A stretch of 64,000 bases of DNA, from the NCBI GenBank assembly GCA_902826695.1, contig CADEFU010000010.1, positions 118,349 through 182,348 on the forward strand. The letters run 5' to 3'. Shown piece by piece: positions 1 to 8,467 of the stretch. This DNA comes from an uncultured Alphaproteobacteria bacterium (GTDB lineage: Bacteria; Pseudomonadota; Alphaproteobacteria; Micropepsales; Micropepsaceae). A program made the translations under genes and the position numbers. The stretch's first letter is position 1. Each line of letters starts with the position of its first letter. Under the pieces are notes generated by a model that did not search any database, was not told the DNA's origin, and saw nothing but the letters and a program-made list of their open reading frames with translations.

Positions 1-912
1 TTCGTCGAGGAAGAGGACGCCCAGGTGCGCGAGGCTGACTTCGCCGGGCTTTGCACGAATGCCGCCGCCGACGAGAGCCGCCATGCTGGCCGAGTGATGC
101 GGTGCGCGAAACGGACGGCGCCGACCGATGGCACCGTTCTTCAATTCACCCGCGAGGCTTTGCACCATCGAGACTTCAAGCGCTTCACGCGCGTCGAGTG
201 GCGGCAGCAAGCCCGGCAGGCGCGCGGCGAGCATTGATTTGCCGGCACCGGGTGGACCGAGCATGAGCAAGTTGTGACCGCCGGCGGCTGCGATCTCGAG
301 CGCGCGCTTGGCGGTCTCTTGGCCCTTCACGTCGCGCAGGTCGGGCACGACCATCGCTTCGTCGGCGAGCTTTGCGACGGGCGGGCTCAAGACCTGCACG
401 CCTTTAATGTGGTTCACGAGGGCGACGAGCGTGGGCGCTGCGATGATTTCGAGGCCGTCGGCCCAGGCGGCTTCCGGGCCGGACTCTTGCGGGCAGATGA
501 AGGGACGATCGAGTTCGAGCGCCTTGATCGCAGCGGGGAGAACGCCGGCGACGGGGATGAGCGCACCGTCGAGTGAGAGTTCGCCCAAGGCCACGTGGTT
601 GCCCATTTCCGCCGCGGGGAGCACGCCCATCACGGTCAGGAGGCCGAGCGCTATGGGGAGGTCGTAGTGGCTGCCTTCTTTCGGCAAGTCCGCGGGCGAA
701 AGGTTCACGGTAATGCGCTTTGCGGGCAGCGCGAGGCCGATCGCATGGAGCGCTGCGCGAACGCGCTCTCTACTTTCGGCAACGGCTTTGTCGGCGAGGC
801 CGACGATCGACATGATCTCCTTGTTGCCCGTGTCCGACATGTGCACTTGCACGTCGACCTCGCGGGCTTCGATGCCGACGAAGGCGACGGTCGAGACGTG
901 GGCGACGGTCAT
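1..912 (-). CDS. comM: ComM/YifB family Mg-chelatase-like AAA+ ATPase (3' part cut by window edge)
   Basis: The reverse strand reads without a stop from an ATG at 912 to the window edge (304 codons; the family is about 500 aa, so the C-terminal 40% is missing). The N-terminal ~170 residues match the Lon-protease-like fold of YifB ([20 protein letters not shown] near residue 70). A Walker A GPPGAGKS lies at about 219-226, followed by [11 protein letters not shown] and the start of Walker B, LGVLFLDE, at the edge. In E. coli and naturally competent bacteria ComM is a hexameric helicase promoting branch migration of incoming DNA; in other bacteria its role is less clear. The ATG overlaps the gshB stop by 4 bp (ATGA), so the two are probably translated from one message. 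Confidence 0.93.
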   Translation of the reverse strand, partial: MTVAHVSTVAFVGIEAREVDVQVHMSDTGNKEIMSIVGLADKAVAESRERVRAALHAIGLALPAKRITVNLSPADLPKEGSHYDLPIALGLLTVMGVLPAAEMGNHVALGELSLDGALIPVAGVLPAAIKALELDRPFICPQESGPEAAWADGLEIIAAPTLVALVNHIKGVQVLSPPVAKLADEAMVVPDLRDVKGQETAKRALEIAAAGGHNLLMLGPPGAGKSMLAARLPGLLPPLDAREALEVSMVQSLAGELKNGAIGRRRPFRAPHHSASMAALVGGGIRAKPGEVSLAHLGVLFLDE

Positions 913-1859
913 GCGCGCGCTGCGTGGCGCTTTTCGATAGCGTTCCAGATCAAGGCCGCGACGTCCACACCTTCGAAACGCTTGATCTCCCAGATGCCAG
1001 TCGGGGAGGTGACGTTGATCTCGGTGAGGTAGTCGCCGATCACGTCGATACCGGTGAAGAGGAGACCGCGGCGCCTAAGCTCGGGGCCGATGCGCGAACA
1101 GATTTCCTTGTCGCGCGCCGTGAGCGCCGTCTTCTCAGGCTTACCGCCGACATGCATGTTCGAGCGGGCTTCGCCGGCGGCGGGGACGCGGTTGATCGCA
1201 CCAACGGGTTCGCCGTCAACAAGGATGATGCGCTTGTCGCCTTGGCGCACCTTCGCTTCGTAGCGCTGAACCATCATCGGTTCGCGGACGAACGCGGCGA
1301 AGAATTCCATCATCGCGTTCAGGTTTTCGTCGCCCGGCTGAATACGGAAGACGCCTGCGCCGCCGTTGCCGTAGAGCGGCTTGATCACGATCTCGCCGTG
1401 TTCGGCACGGAACGCGCGGATCGTTTCGGGATCGCCCGTGATCAGCGTCGGCGGCATCAGGTCGGGAAACTCGGTGACGAAGACCTTTTCGGGCGAGTTG
1501 CGCACCCAGTACGGATCGTTCACGACGGTGACACTTTTCGGCAGACGTTCGAGGATGTGCGTCGTCGTAATGTAGCCCATGTCGAACGGCGGGTCTTGGC
1601 GGAGCAGCACCACATCGATCGTCGCGAGATCAAGCGGCTGCTGCGCGCCAAGCGTGAAGTGGTTGCCGCGCTCGTAGCGCACCACGAGGGTGTGAGCCCT
1701 GGTCGAGACCTTGCCGTCGCGTTGCGCGAGATGTTTCGGCAAGTAGTACCAAAGCTTGTGCCCGCGGCTTTGCGCTTCGAGTGCGAGCGCGAATGTCGAG
1801 TCGCCACCGATGTCGATCTTGTCGATCGGGTCCATTTGGATGGCGACAGTCAGTGGCAT
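909..1859 (-). CDS. gshB: Glutathione synthetase
   Basis: A 316-aa ATP-grasp enzyme joining gamma-glutamylcysteine and glycine, the last step of glutathione synthesis in the cytosol. The N-terminus [12 protein letters not shown], the glycine-rich ATP loop [13 protein letters not shown] (about residue 160) and the C-terminal EINVTSPTG are characteristic and length is normal. A longer reading from a TTG at 1865 exists, but the ATG at 1859 has AGGA six bases upstream and gives the canonical N-terminus. It is the first gene of a unit with comM (4-bp overlap). The upstream gap holds the palindrome array at 1955-2020, which could regulate it. Confidence 0.96.
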   Translation of the reverse strand: MPLTVAIQMDPIDKIDIGGDSTFALALEAQSRGHKLWYYLPKHLAQRDGKVSTRAHTLVVRYERGNHFTLGAQQPLDLATIDVVLLRQDPPFDMGYITTTHILERLPKSVTVVNDPYWVRNSPEKVFVTEFPDLMPPTLITGDPETIRAFRAEHGEIVIKPLYGNGGAGVFRIQPGDENLNAMMEFFAAFVREPMMVQRYEAKVRQGDKRIILVDGEPVGAINRVPAAGEARSNMHVGGKPEKTALTARDKEICSRIGPELRRRGLLFTGIDVIGDYLTEINVTSPTGIWEIKRFEGVDVAALIWNAIEKRHAARA

Positions 1860-1954
1860 GAGCAATCCTTAGATCGTGGGGACACTATAGATGAACTCGA
1901 TGGAAGCCGTTTTGCGACCCCCGGCACGCACTTCAACATCAATCCAGCCGTACG

Positions 1955-2020
1955 CCGTTACATTTGCAGTCTTACGCCAAATTTGGCGTTACACAGCCGC
2001 TACACCGTTACATGTAACGG
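1955..2020. promoter_or_regulatory. Operator-like array: two perfect 16-bp palindromes plus a half site
   Basis: Between the divergent gshB and yaiI genes lie two perfect palindromes, ACGCCAAATTTGGCGT (1974-1989) and CCGTTACATGTAACGG (2005-2020), with centres 31 bp apart, about three helical turns. The 9-mer CCGTTACAT at 1955-1963 repeats the left arm of the second palindrome, and GCGTTACAC occurs at 1986-1994. Perfect palindromes spaced by whole turns suggest cooperative binding of a dimeric repressor (TetR or GntR style), but no regulator is encoded next to it. The type of regulator and which gene it controls are inference. Confidence 0.55.
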
Positions 2021-2136
2021 CAATGTTGAAGGCACAACAGGCTCAAGGCCGCTTTCCGGGCATGAGAACTTATAGTGAACACGCTTCGAAAGTCAACGAA
2101 CCTTGTGCGCCTTGCGATTGTCCGCATGATCGAGCG

Positions 2137-2613
2137 ATGAGCGAGACTAAGCCTATCCAGATCTTCGTCGATGCCGATGCCTGCCCCGTGAAGGACGAGG
2201 TCTATCGCGTGGCAGCACGCTACGGTCTGAAGGTCACAGTGATTGCGAATGGCGGCGTGCGGGTGCCGCCTAGCCCGATGATCGAACTCGTGATCGTCGA
2301 TCAGGGGCCCGACGTCGCCGATGATTGGATTGCGGAACGGGCGCAACGCGGCGACATCGTGGTGACCGCGGATATTCCGCTTGCGCATCGCTGCTTGCAG
2401 GCAGGCGCCGAGGTCGTCGGGCCCACCGGAAAACCGTTTACGCAGAGTTCCATCGGCTCGGCGTTGGCACAGCGCGGAATCATGGAGCATTTGCGGTCGA
2501 CCGGCGCAATAACCGGCGGCCCAAAGCCGTTCGCGCCGGCGGATCGTTCGCGATTTCTATCGGCACTCGATCAAGCGATCACCCGGTCGCTACGCGCGCG
2601 GGCGGCGCCGTAG
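2137..2613 (+). CDS. yaiI: YaiI/YqxD family protein (UPF0178)
   Basis: A 158-aa protein of the UPF0178 family (PIN-like fold; function unproven, nuclease-like activity has been suggested). The diagnostic start IFVDADACPVKDEV carries clustered acidic residues; further on are VIVDQGPDVADDWI and the C-terminal ITGGPKPF. The frame is open back to 1891, but that extension has no family resemblance and reads through the palindrome array, so the ATG at 2137 is chosen. It is transcribed divergently from gshB and stands alone. Confidence 0.88.
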   Translation: MSETKPIQIFVDADACPVKDEVYRVAARYGLKVTVIANGGVRVPPSPMIELVIVDQGPDVADDWIAERAQRGDIVVTADIPLAHRCLQAGAEVVGPTGKPFTQSSIGSALAQRGIMEHLRSTGAITGGPKPFAPADRSRFLSALDQAITRSLRARAAP

Positions 2614-2730
2614 CGCTTCGGCTAGAACCATTCACGCGAGGCCCGATCGAACCTTTACGCGAAAACTTCGGACAGGACTCCTACACGTCTCGCCATGTGA
2701 CCGACGTGCACGACCTCGACCCCTAGCCGG

Positions 2731-3240
2731 TCACTTTGTCTTTGCGTGTCCGTCAGGCTCGAGCCCTAAATCCTCTAGAGAGAGGTTGAGCCGTGGCTTA
2801 GTCACGCGGGCCGTGTCGGACACCCAAAACATGACGCCGGCACCAATGAACAAGAGCAAGACGTACTGAAGCCAACGACCCAACGACGCGTCTTGATTTG
2901 CACTACTGAGCGCCACGATCTCGTGAAGGCGAGGCATCTGCGGCAGGTACCGTATCGCGACACGACTTCCTTCGCGCAGTGTCTGGGCGAACTCGGGCGC
3001 GAGCGCGCGCTCGCTTCGGACGACTCTGCCCGGCGCAAGCGGAAACTCAAGGTGGGCCACCGCACCCGTCACTTGAGCCCCGTCGCCGCGCTGCATTTCC
3101 AATCGAACGACCGTTCCCGAAACGACAACACCCTCTTTCGCCAGTGCAGCGTAGTACTGCTCCCAGTAGAGCCCCGCGGTCGCCACGAACAGGACGACGG
3201 CTCCGACCACAAACATCGCGATTTTCGTAAAGTCGTGCAT
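2731..3240 (-). CDS. DUF3592-like membrane protein
   Basis: A 169-aa protein with one hydrophobic segment near the N-terminus (about residues 6-24) and one near residues 120-140, enclosing a soluble beta-rich domain containing VSGTVVRLEMQ and VAIRYLPQMP. This order (TM, small beta domain with a V.G.V motif, TM) is that of DUF3592, whose function is unknown. The ATG at 3240 follows a G-rich ribosome site (AGGGGGGG); an ATG at 3264 would add 8 residues and has no such site. It is a single gene with an AT-rich upstream region (3241-3360), a plausible promoter. Confidence 0.65.
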   Translation of the reverse strand: MHDFTKIAMFVVGAVVLFVATAGLYWEQYYAALAKEGVVVSGTVVRLEMQRGDGAQVTGAVAHLEFPLAPGRVVRSERALAPEFAQTLREGSRVAIRYLPQMPRLHEIVALSSANQDASLGRWLQYVLLLFIGAGVMFWVSDTARVTKPRLNLSLEDLGLEPDGHAKTK

Positions 3241-3366
3241 TGGCGCCCCCCCTTGAGCGCTCATTCTGCGCGTCGCGCGTTAAACAAACTGATGCACATC
3301 GACAAAAGCTTTCATAAAATTGTTTGCACTTCCCGTACACGGCCTATCGACAGGTGCAAAGCGCGC

Positions 3367-3395
3367 AAAAAAAGGCCGCCGATTGCCCGGCGGCC
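3367..3395 (-). terminator. Rho-independent terminator of the outer-membrane barrel gene
   Basis: On the reverse strand a 7-bp GC stem (GGCCGCC / GGCGGCC, 3374-3380 with 3389-3395) and an 8-nt loop are followed by seven T. It lies about 25 bp past the stop of the barrel gene at 3421. Confidence 0.88.
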
Positions 3396-3420
3396 TTGGA
3401 ACACGGATACAGGCGAGTAC

Positions 3421-4245
3421 TTAGCCTGGCGGTTGGTAGATCGGTTGGCCGCAATTCGTGACCGGCGGAACGTAGTACATCGCCGAGAGTTTGGTTTGCA
3501 GCAGCTGCGGCGCTTCGCACGACGCTTCAACAGCGTGTAAGAGATCGAAGAGCGCGCTTTCCGGGTCTTGCTTGCGGTGGCGATCCTTCAGGTTCGCATC
3601 GGGGCCGAAGTAGTAGGTGGCGCCCAGCAACACGCTGTCATAGTCGTTGTCGCCGATCGCGACGTCGCCGCGCAGCGCGAGGCCCGGCAGCGCCGAACCT
3701 CTGCCGACGAGCCACTCCGCTCCAAACCCCGTCACCGCGACGTTTTCGTCGAACGCGACGCCGCCCGAGAGCGCAAAGTCGTCGTTCGCATACCACTTCA
3801 CACCAACTTCGCCGAAGGCGGTGTCGTCGATGAAGCCGTCGCCGAACTGATAGCCGGCGTTGGCGTTGAACGACAGATGCTCGAGATAGTATTCGCCTTC
3901 AATGCCGAGGCGGCCAACATCGACGTCAAGCGTGTCGGCATGTGCCCAAGCGCCGAAGCCGCCGACGAGGTAGCGCGACGGATCGCGCGTGAACACGTGG
4001 CCGGCAATGCCGTAGGCCGTGTCGCCGTTGACGCCGAAAGCGCCCGCTTCGCCTTGCAAGCCCCAAGCGTGGCCTAACGGTGCGGTCACGGCGGCGACGC
4101 CCAACCACGCATCCTCATCTTCGACTTGGCCACCTTGCGCGGTGACTTTGAAGTTCAGCGCCGACACCGCCGGATCGCCTGCGATCGCCGGTGCAACGCC
4201 TGCCACAGCCACAAAGGCCGACGCGGCCAGAATACCAAAACGCAT
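3421..4245 (-). CDS. Predicted outer-membrane beta-barrel protein
   Basis: A 274-aa exported protein. The N-terminus MRFGILAASAFVAVAG followed by PAIAGDPAVS is a Sec signal peptide with cleavage after AIA. The rest has no hydrophobic helix but alternating beta-strand patterns rich in G, Y, D and aromatic ends (GLQGEAGAFGVNG, SRYLVGGFGAWAHAD, LLGATYYFGP), typical of an 8-12 strand barrel. A C-terminal tail has four Cys within the last ~45 residues (SCEAPQ, TNCGQP region). The ATG at 4245 follows GGGGA; an upstream extension lacks signal-peptide character. The gene is monocistronic with its own terminator. Substrate or function is unknown. Confidence 0.7.
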   Translation of the reverse strand: MRFGILAASAFVAVAGVAPAIAGDPAVSALNFKVTAQGGQVEDEDAWLGVAAVTAPLGHAWGLQGEAGAFGVNGDTAYGIAGHVFTRDPSRYLVGGFGAWAHADTLDVDVGRLGIEGEYYLEHLSFNANAGYQFGDGFIDDTAFGEVGVKWYANDDFALSGGVAFDENVAVTGFGAEWLVGRGSALPGLALRGDVAIGDNDYDSVLLGATYYFGPDANLKDRHRKQDPESALFDLLHAVEASCEAPQLLQTKLSAMYYVPPVTNCGQPIYQPPG

Positions 4246-4447
4246 GTAAATTCCCCTGTTTCGTGATCGCCAGCAACGCGCCAGCATTGAATGAGTTCAT
4301 TGTGTCTTCTGCGAGCCACCCCGACTCACATCTGTTTGCACAGTAGTGCGCGGCACATGGTTTCGGAGTGGTGAAGCTGCACCAGTCGCGCGCCACTTCA
4401 CACAAACGGTGCGTGCATCAATTTCGGGGACGGAGGGTGCGATCGTC

Positions 4448-5284
4448 TCAGTTCACGCGCAGCTTTAGCGACTGCATCATGAAGGCGGCTTCGCGGCCCA
4501 ATGGGCTTTCACGGCCGGCGAGATTGGTGCAGTTGCCGGCGGCGCGGATTGCCGCGTTCATTTTGCCCGTGGATTCGCAGGCCTTCGCGAGTTCAAGCCA
4601 AAGGTCGGCGCGGCGCGGCGCGATCAGAACCATGCGCTCGGCGATAGTATGGGAGCGCACTGTGTCTTTGCTCGCGAGCGCGCGGGAGTGGATGTTGTTC
4701 AAGAGGCGCAGCAATACGTCGCGGCGGCCGACGGGACCGTACTTCGTCGCATCGTCATTGGGCAGATGAGACCACGGGCGAAGTTCGTCCATGTTCAAGA
4801 CGACGCCGCCATTGAAGGGATCGATGACACGGGCGTTTTCGCCCTCGCCGATCGACATCAGGAAGTGGCCCGGCGTGTTGAGACCTTGGGCCGGCACCTC
4901 TAGGCGGTGGGCGAGGTCGATGTAGAGGATGCCGAGCGACACGGGAAGGCCGCGCCGACGGTCGATGACCCTGATCAGGTCCGCGTTTTGCGGATCGTCG
5001 AATGTTGCGCTGTCGCCCTGGTAGCCGTGGCGAACGCCAACCGTCTCTGCGAGGGCGCGGGAGGCGGCTTCGAGCTCGGACATGCCGTGACGGACCGAGG
5101 CGAAGCTTTCGCGCGCGTCGTCCGTCATTTGTCTCAAATGCGCGCGGTAGGGCGCGAGATCCAAGCCAGGGTGATCGAGGGCCGCCAAGTTCAACGCGGC
5201 ATCAGCGAGCGGGATCGCGCCGTCGTCGCCCTGCCCCACGGCGTTTAGCGCTTTGAAGATCGCCTGCGTCCGCTCGTCCGACAT
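4448..5284 (-). CDS. SirB1-family transglutaminase-like protein with TPR-like C-terminus
   Basis: A 278-aa cytosolic protein. The central part (RRGLPVSLGILYIDLAHRL, then GLNTPGHFLMSIG and VIDPFNGG) is the SirB1 / UPF0162 transglutaminase-like core. The family has a papain-like fold, but where active transglutaminases have Cys this one reads SLGILY, so catalysis is doubtful. The C-terminal ~90 residues (VLLRLLNNIHSRAL to LWLELAKACE) look like TPR helices. It starts one base after the stop of the BON lipoprotein gene, so it is the last gene of the rsmI-yraN-BON unit. Its exact role is not known. Confidence 0.8.
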   Translation of the reverse strand: MSDERTQAIFKALNAVGQGDDGAIPLADAALNLAALDHPGLDLAPYRAHLRQMTDDARESFASVRHGMSELEAASRALAETVGVRHGYQGDSATFDDPQNADLIRVIDRRRGLPVSLGILYIDLAHRLEVPAQGLNTPGHFLMSIGEGENARVIDPFNGGVVLNMDELRPWSHLPNDDATKYGPVGRRDVLLRLLNNIHSRALASKDTVRSHTIAERMVLIAPRRADLWLELAKACESTGKMNAAIRAAGNCTNLAGRESPLGREAAFMMQSLKLRVN

Positions 5285-5285
5285 C

Positions 5286-5918
5286 CTAGTAGTGTTCCGT
5301 TTGCTCCGCTGCCGGCGCCGCGCTTGCTACCGGGGTGTTCAGGTCTTCGCCGGGCCAGGTGTGTCGGCGCGGGTCGTCCTTCAACAGCGCGTAGTTCACC
5401 ACACGCCGGGCCCCGGGAACAGAGCGGGCATGCGCCAAAACGCGATCGAGTTCGCCTTGATCCTGCGCGATCCCCAGGATGTAGATCGTCCGGTTTTGCG
5501 TGTCGATCGTGTAGTTGATGTCCTTGATCGCGCCGTCGGTGAGGATGCGGGTGCGGACTTGCGTGTTTATCCAACGGTCGCGCGCGGTGTCGAGCAGGTC
5601 GGGCTCGGCCGTTACTTCGATGTTGTTCGTGACCTCTTTGACGTTGGGTGCGGCCCAGGCGATGCGCGTCGCTGTCAAGCGATCCTCGGCGCGCGTCACG
5701 TTGCCGGAAAGGTGGACGCGACCTTCGATGACCGAGGTCGAGACATTGGCGAACAGCGAAGCGCTTTCGGCAAGCAGCCGCGCGTTCAGCTCTGTGCGGG
5801 TGTTGAAGTCACCAACGGCGCTCGAGAACGAACGCTCTTCCGTGTTGAGCGATACGCCGACACAGGCCGTTAGGTTCAAGCTCAATGCGGCGGCGAGAAT
5901 AATGGGGAGCAGTTTCAT
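5286..5918 (-). CDS. BON-domain lipoprotein (DolP/YraP-like)
   Basis: A 210-aa lipoprotein: the signal sequence MKLLPIILAAALSLN ends in the lipobox LTAC. Two BON repeats follow (about residues 55-125, GRVHLSGNVTRAEDRLTA..., and 130-195, ...RTIYILGIAQDQGELDRVLA). The BON domain binds phospholipid in E. coli DolP, which guards outer-membrane integrity. Gene order supports this: dolP in E. coli also lies beside rsmI, lpoA and yraN. The C-terminus is low complexity (ASAAPAAEQ). It starts 12 bp after yraN and is followed after one base by the SirB1-like gene. Confidence 0.85.
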   Translation of the reverse strand: MKLLPIILAAALSLNLTACVGVSLNTEERSFSSAVGDFNTRTELNARLLAESASLFANVSTSVIEGRVHLSGNVTRAEDRLTATRIAWAAPNVKEVTNNIEVTAEPDLLDTARDRWINTQVRTRILTDGAIKDINYTIDTQNRTIYILGIAQDQGELDRVLAHARSVPGARRVVNYALLKDDPRRHTWPGEDLNTPVASAAPAAEQTEHY

Positions 5919-5930
5919 GTTTGCACCTCT

Positions 5931-6302
5931 TCAACCAGGCCAAGCGTCCTTGATGTGGTGCGGCCAGCGGCCCGGCGCCAGCAACACCAGGTCGAATCGA
6001 TGCGGTAGTTTGTTTAATTTTGGCTTTCGGGCGAGAAATTGAGCGGCTGCACGTTCGACGCGCTGGCGCTTTGTGGCGGTAATCGAGTCGATCGCTTGTT
6101 CGACGCTGTCGCGCGCGCGGACTTCAACGAAAGCGACGGTGCGCTGCGTCCAGAATGGGGTCAGCGCGACGATGTCGAGCTCGCCGCCCTTGGCAAGGTA
6201 TTGGCGTGAGAGAATGCGGTAGCCTTTGGCGACAAGGTATGCGGTCGCGATCCATTCGCCGGCCGTGCCGCGGGCGCGAGCCTTTTCGCGCTCGACGCTC
6301 AC
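5931..6302 (-). CDS. yraN: YraN family (UPF0102) endonuclease-fold protein
   Basis: A 123-aa UPF0102 protein with the restriction-endonuclease-like signature GGELDIVAL (Asp) and VAFVEVRARDS (E-x-K-like site with R in place of K). Function is unproven; a nuclease fold is generally assumed. It starts with GTG at 6302, overlapping the rsmI stop as GTGA, the usual coupled arrangement with rsmI across proteobacteria. Length is normal. Confidence 0.92.
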   Translation of the reverse strand: MSVEREKARARGTAGEWIATAYLVAKGYRILSRQYLAKGGELDIVALTPFWTQRTVAFVEVRARDSVEQAIDSITATKRQRVERAAAQFLARKPKLNKLPHRFDLVLLAPGRWPHHIKDAWPG

Positions 6303-7180
6303 GGCTTTTTGAGTTCAAGCGCGCGGGCGTAGACCTCGCGGCGTGGCAGGCCTAACGCGGCGGCGACGATGGCAGCGGCGTCTTTCACGGGATGGCGCTT
6401 CAGCGCTTCGCGAAGTTGGGTGTCGAGCGCTTCTTCGCTTGCGACTGCCGTTTCCGCATGCGGCGGCGAAACGACGATTGCGATTTCACCCCTGACATCG
6501 GCGTTTTCGTAAGCAGCGGCTAATTCGGCGAGCGTGCCGCGCTTGATCTCCTCGTAGAGCTTGGTCAGTTCGCGTGCGACGGCAGCTGGGCGCGGGCCCA
6601 GCAGAGCGGCGAGGTCGGCGAGCGCTTCGGCGAGGCGGCTGGGCGCTTCGAAGAAGACGAGCGTCGCGGGGACCGCTTCGAGTTCGCGGATGGCGCGGCG
6701 GCGTTCAGTGCCTCGCGATGGCAAGAAGCCCGCGAACAGGAACTTGTCGGTCGCGATGCCCGAGGCCGTGAGCGCGGCCAGCGCTGCCGACGGGCCTGGG
6801 ATCGGAATCACTGGGATGCCCTTTGCCGCCACCGACTCAACCAGGCGCTGGCCGGGATCGGAGACGAGCGGTGTGCCGGCATCGCTGACAAGAGCGACAG
6901 CGCCGCCGTCCTCCAGTTCGCGCAGAATCGCTTCCTCGGCGCGATCAGCGTTGTGCTCGCGATAAGAGTGCAGATCGCGCCCCAACCCGTGGAGCGCGAG
7001 GAGCTTCGCGGTCACACGCGTGTCCTCGGCGAACACTGCATCCGCATGTCGCAAAACGTGAAGCGCACGTAATGTGATGTCGCTTGCATTGCCGATAGGG
7101 GTCGCGACCAGGTACAGGCCTGGGGATAAGGGTTCGTCCGATTTACTTCGGGGGCCCCGGTCGTTAGTCTTACGGCCCAT
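6299..7180 (-). CDS. rsmI: 16S rRNA 2'-O-methyltransferase RsmI
   Basis: A 293-aa SAM-dependent methyltransferase for the ribose of C1402 in 16S rRNA. The tetrapyrrole-methylase fold is clear: LYLVATPIGNASDIT near residue 25, FAEDTRVT, LVSDAGTPLVSDPGQRLV and IPGPSAALAALTASG. The ATG at 7180 (MGRKTND) is the likely start; the frame is open to 7237, but that would run into the divergent LpoA-like gene. It heads the operon rsmI-yraN-BON-sirB1. Only 30 bp separate it from the opposing GTG at 7211. Confidence 0.95.
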   Translation of the reverse strand: MGRKTNDRGPRSKSDEPLSPGLYLVATPIGNASDITLRALHVLRHADAVFAEDTRVTAKLLALHGLGRDLHSYREHNADRAEEAILRELEDGGAVALVSDAGTPLVSDPGQRLVESVAAKGIPVIPIPGPSAALAALTASGIATDKFLFAGFLPSRGTERRRAIRELEAVPATLVFFEAPSRLAEALADLAALLGPRPAAVARELTKLYEEIKRGTLAELAAAYENADVRGEIAIVVSPPHAETAVASEEALDTQLREALKRHPVKDAAAIVAAALGLPRREVYARALELKKP

Positions 7181-7210
7181 GTTTTCCGCCGTTTTGAAGG
7201 AAGCTCGATC

Positions 7211-8461
7211 GTGACATCGGTTTCGTTTGCGTCTCATCCCGCGCGTCTGTTGCGCTCATTCTGGACGATTGCTGTGCTGGTGGCGATGGGGGTTGGCTTA
7301 AGCGGCTGCGAAGGTATGGGCGGCATGTTCGGCGACGACAGGCCCCGGACGGTTACCACCGACGTGCCACGGCCGACGACAGTGACGCAGCCGGCCTCGC
7401 CCAACACGCCAGCGCCGGTGCCCGCGGATGGGCAAGTGCGGATCGCGCTGCTTCTGCCGCTGTCGCATCCGGCGAAGGAAACGCGCGCCGTGGCGCAGGC
7501 AATGCTCGACGCGGCGCAGATGGCGATGTTCGAGATGGGCGCGCGCTCCATGCTGCTGATGCCGCGCGATACCGGCGCGACGCCTGAGACGGCGGCGGCG
7601 GCGGCGAACGATGCGCTGGCGAAGGGCGCTGAGATCATCTTGGGGCCATTGTTGGCGAACGACGTTCGGGCGGTGGCACCGCTGGCGCGGGCTCGCAACG
7701 TGCCCGTCATCGCGTTTTCGACGGACCGCACGGTCGCGGGCGACGGCGTGTTTCTGCTCAGCTTCTTGCCGGAGCAAGAGGTGAGCCGGGTTGTTTCGTA
7801 TGCCTCGTCGAAGGGGCTTACCAAGTTTGCTGCGCTCGTGCCGCAGACCGCCTACGGCCAGCGCGTGGAAGAAGCCTTCCGCAACGCCGTCACGCAGAGC
7901 GGGCGTGAGGTGGTTGGGGTGCAAACCTATACGGCCAATCCGCAGTCGCTTGAGCCTGCCGTCAAAGCGATCGCGAAGATGGGGTTTGATTCCGTGTTCA
8001 TTCCCGATGGCGGCACGATGCTGCGCAGCATCGGGCCGATCCTTACCGTCAATCGCGTCGACTCGCGCAAGGTGAAGTTCATCGGCACGGGGCTCTGGGA
8101 CGATCCGGCGGTAAGCCAAGAGCCGTCGCTGCTCGGCGGTTGGTATGCGGTGCCGCCGCAAGAGCAGCGCATGAATTTCAGCTCGCGCTATCAGCAACTC
8201 TATGGCGGAAAGCCGCCGCGCATTGCATCACTGTCGTATGATGCGGTGGCGCTCAGTGCGACGCTTGCAGGCGGACCGGCGGGCCGGCGCTACACGCGGG
8301 CCGCTATCGCGGATGCGAACGGATTTGCCGGTATCGACGGCATCTTCCGCTTCCGGGCCGACGGCATGACGGAGCGCGGGCTTGCGGTGATGGAAGTGTC
8401 GGCGCAGGGCAAGTCGGTGATCAGCCCGGCGGCGCAGACGTTCCAGAGCCAAGGATTCTAA
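7211..8461 (+). CDS. LpoA-like lipoprotein, penicillin-binding protein activator
   Basis: A 416-aa lipoprotein: a basic N-terminus and hydrophobic segment end in the lipobox LSGC (about residue 33), then a Pro/Thr-rich linker, then a periplasmic-binding-protein type 1 fold (VRIALLLPLSHP, AEIILGPLLANDVRAVAPLA, VPVIAFSTD, IASLSYDAVAL). This is the C-terminal domain of LpoA, which in E. coli activates PBP1A from the outer membrane; the N-terminal TPR part of E. coli LpoA is absent, as usual in alphaproteobacteria. It uses GTG with GAAGGAA eight bases upstream. rsmI is divergent. Confidence 0.85.
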   Translation: MTSVSFASHPARLLRSFWTIAVLVAMGVGLSGCEGMGGMFGDDRPRTVTTDVPRPTTVTQPASPNTPAPVPADGQVRIALLLPLSHPAKETRAVAQAMLDAAQMAMFEMGARSMLLMPRDTGATPETAAAAANDALAKGAEIILGPLLANDVRAVAPLARARNVPVIAFSTDRTVAGDGVFLLSFLPEQEVSRVVSYASSKGLTKFAALVPQTAYGQRVEEAFRNAVTQSGREVVGVQTYTANPQSLEPAVKAIAKMGFDSVFIPDGGTMLRSIGPILTVNRVDSRKVKFIGTGLWDDPAVSQEPSLLGGWYAVPPQEQRMNFSSRYQQLYGGKPPRIASLSYDAVALSATLAGGPAGRRYTRAAIADANGFAGIDGIFRFRADGMTERGLAVMEVSAQGKSVISPAAQTFQSQGF

Positions 8462-8467
8462 GCGGCG

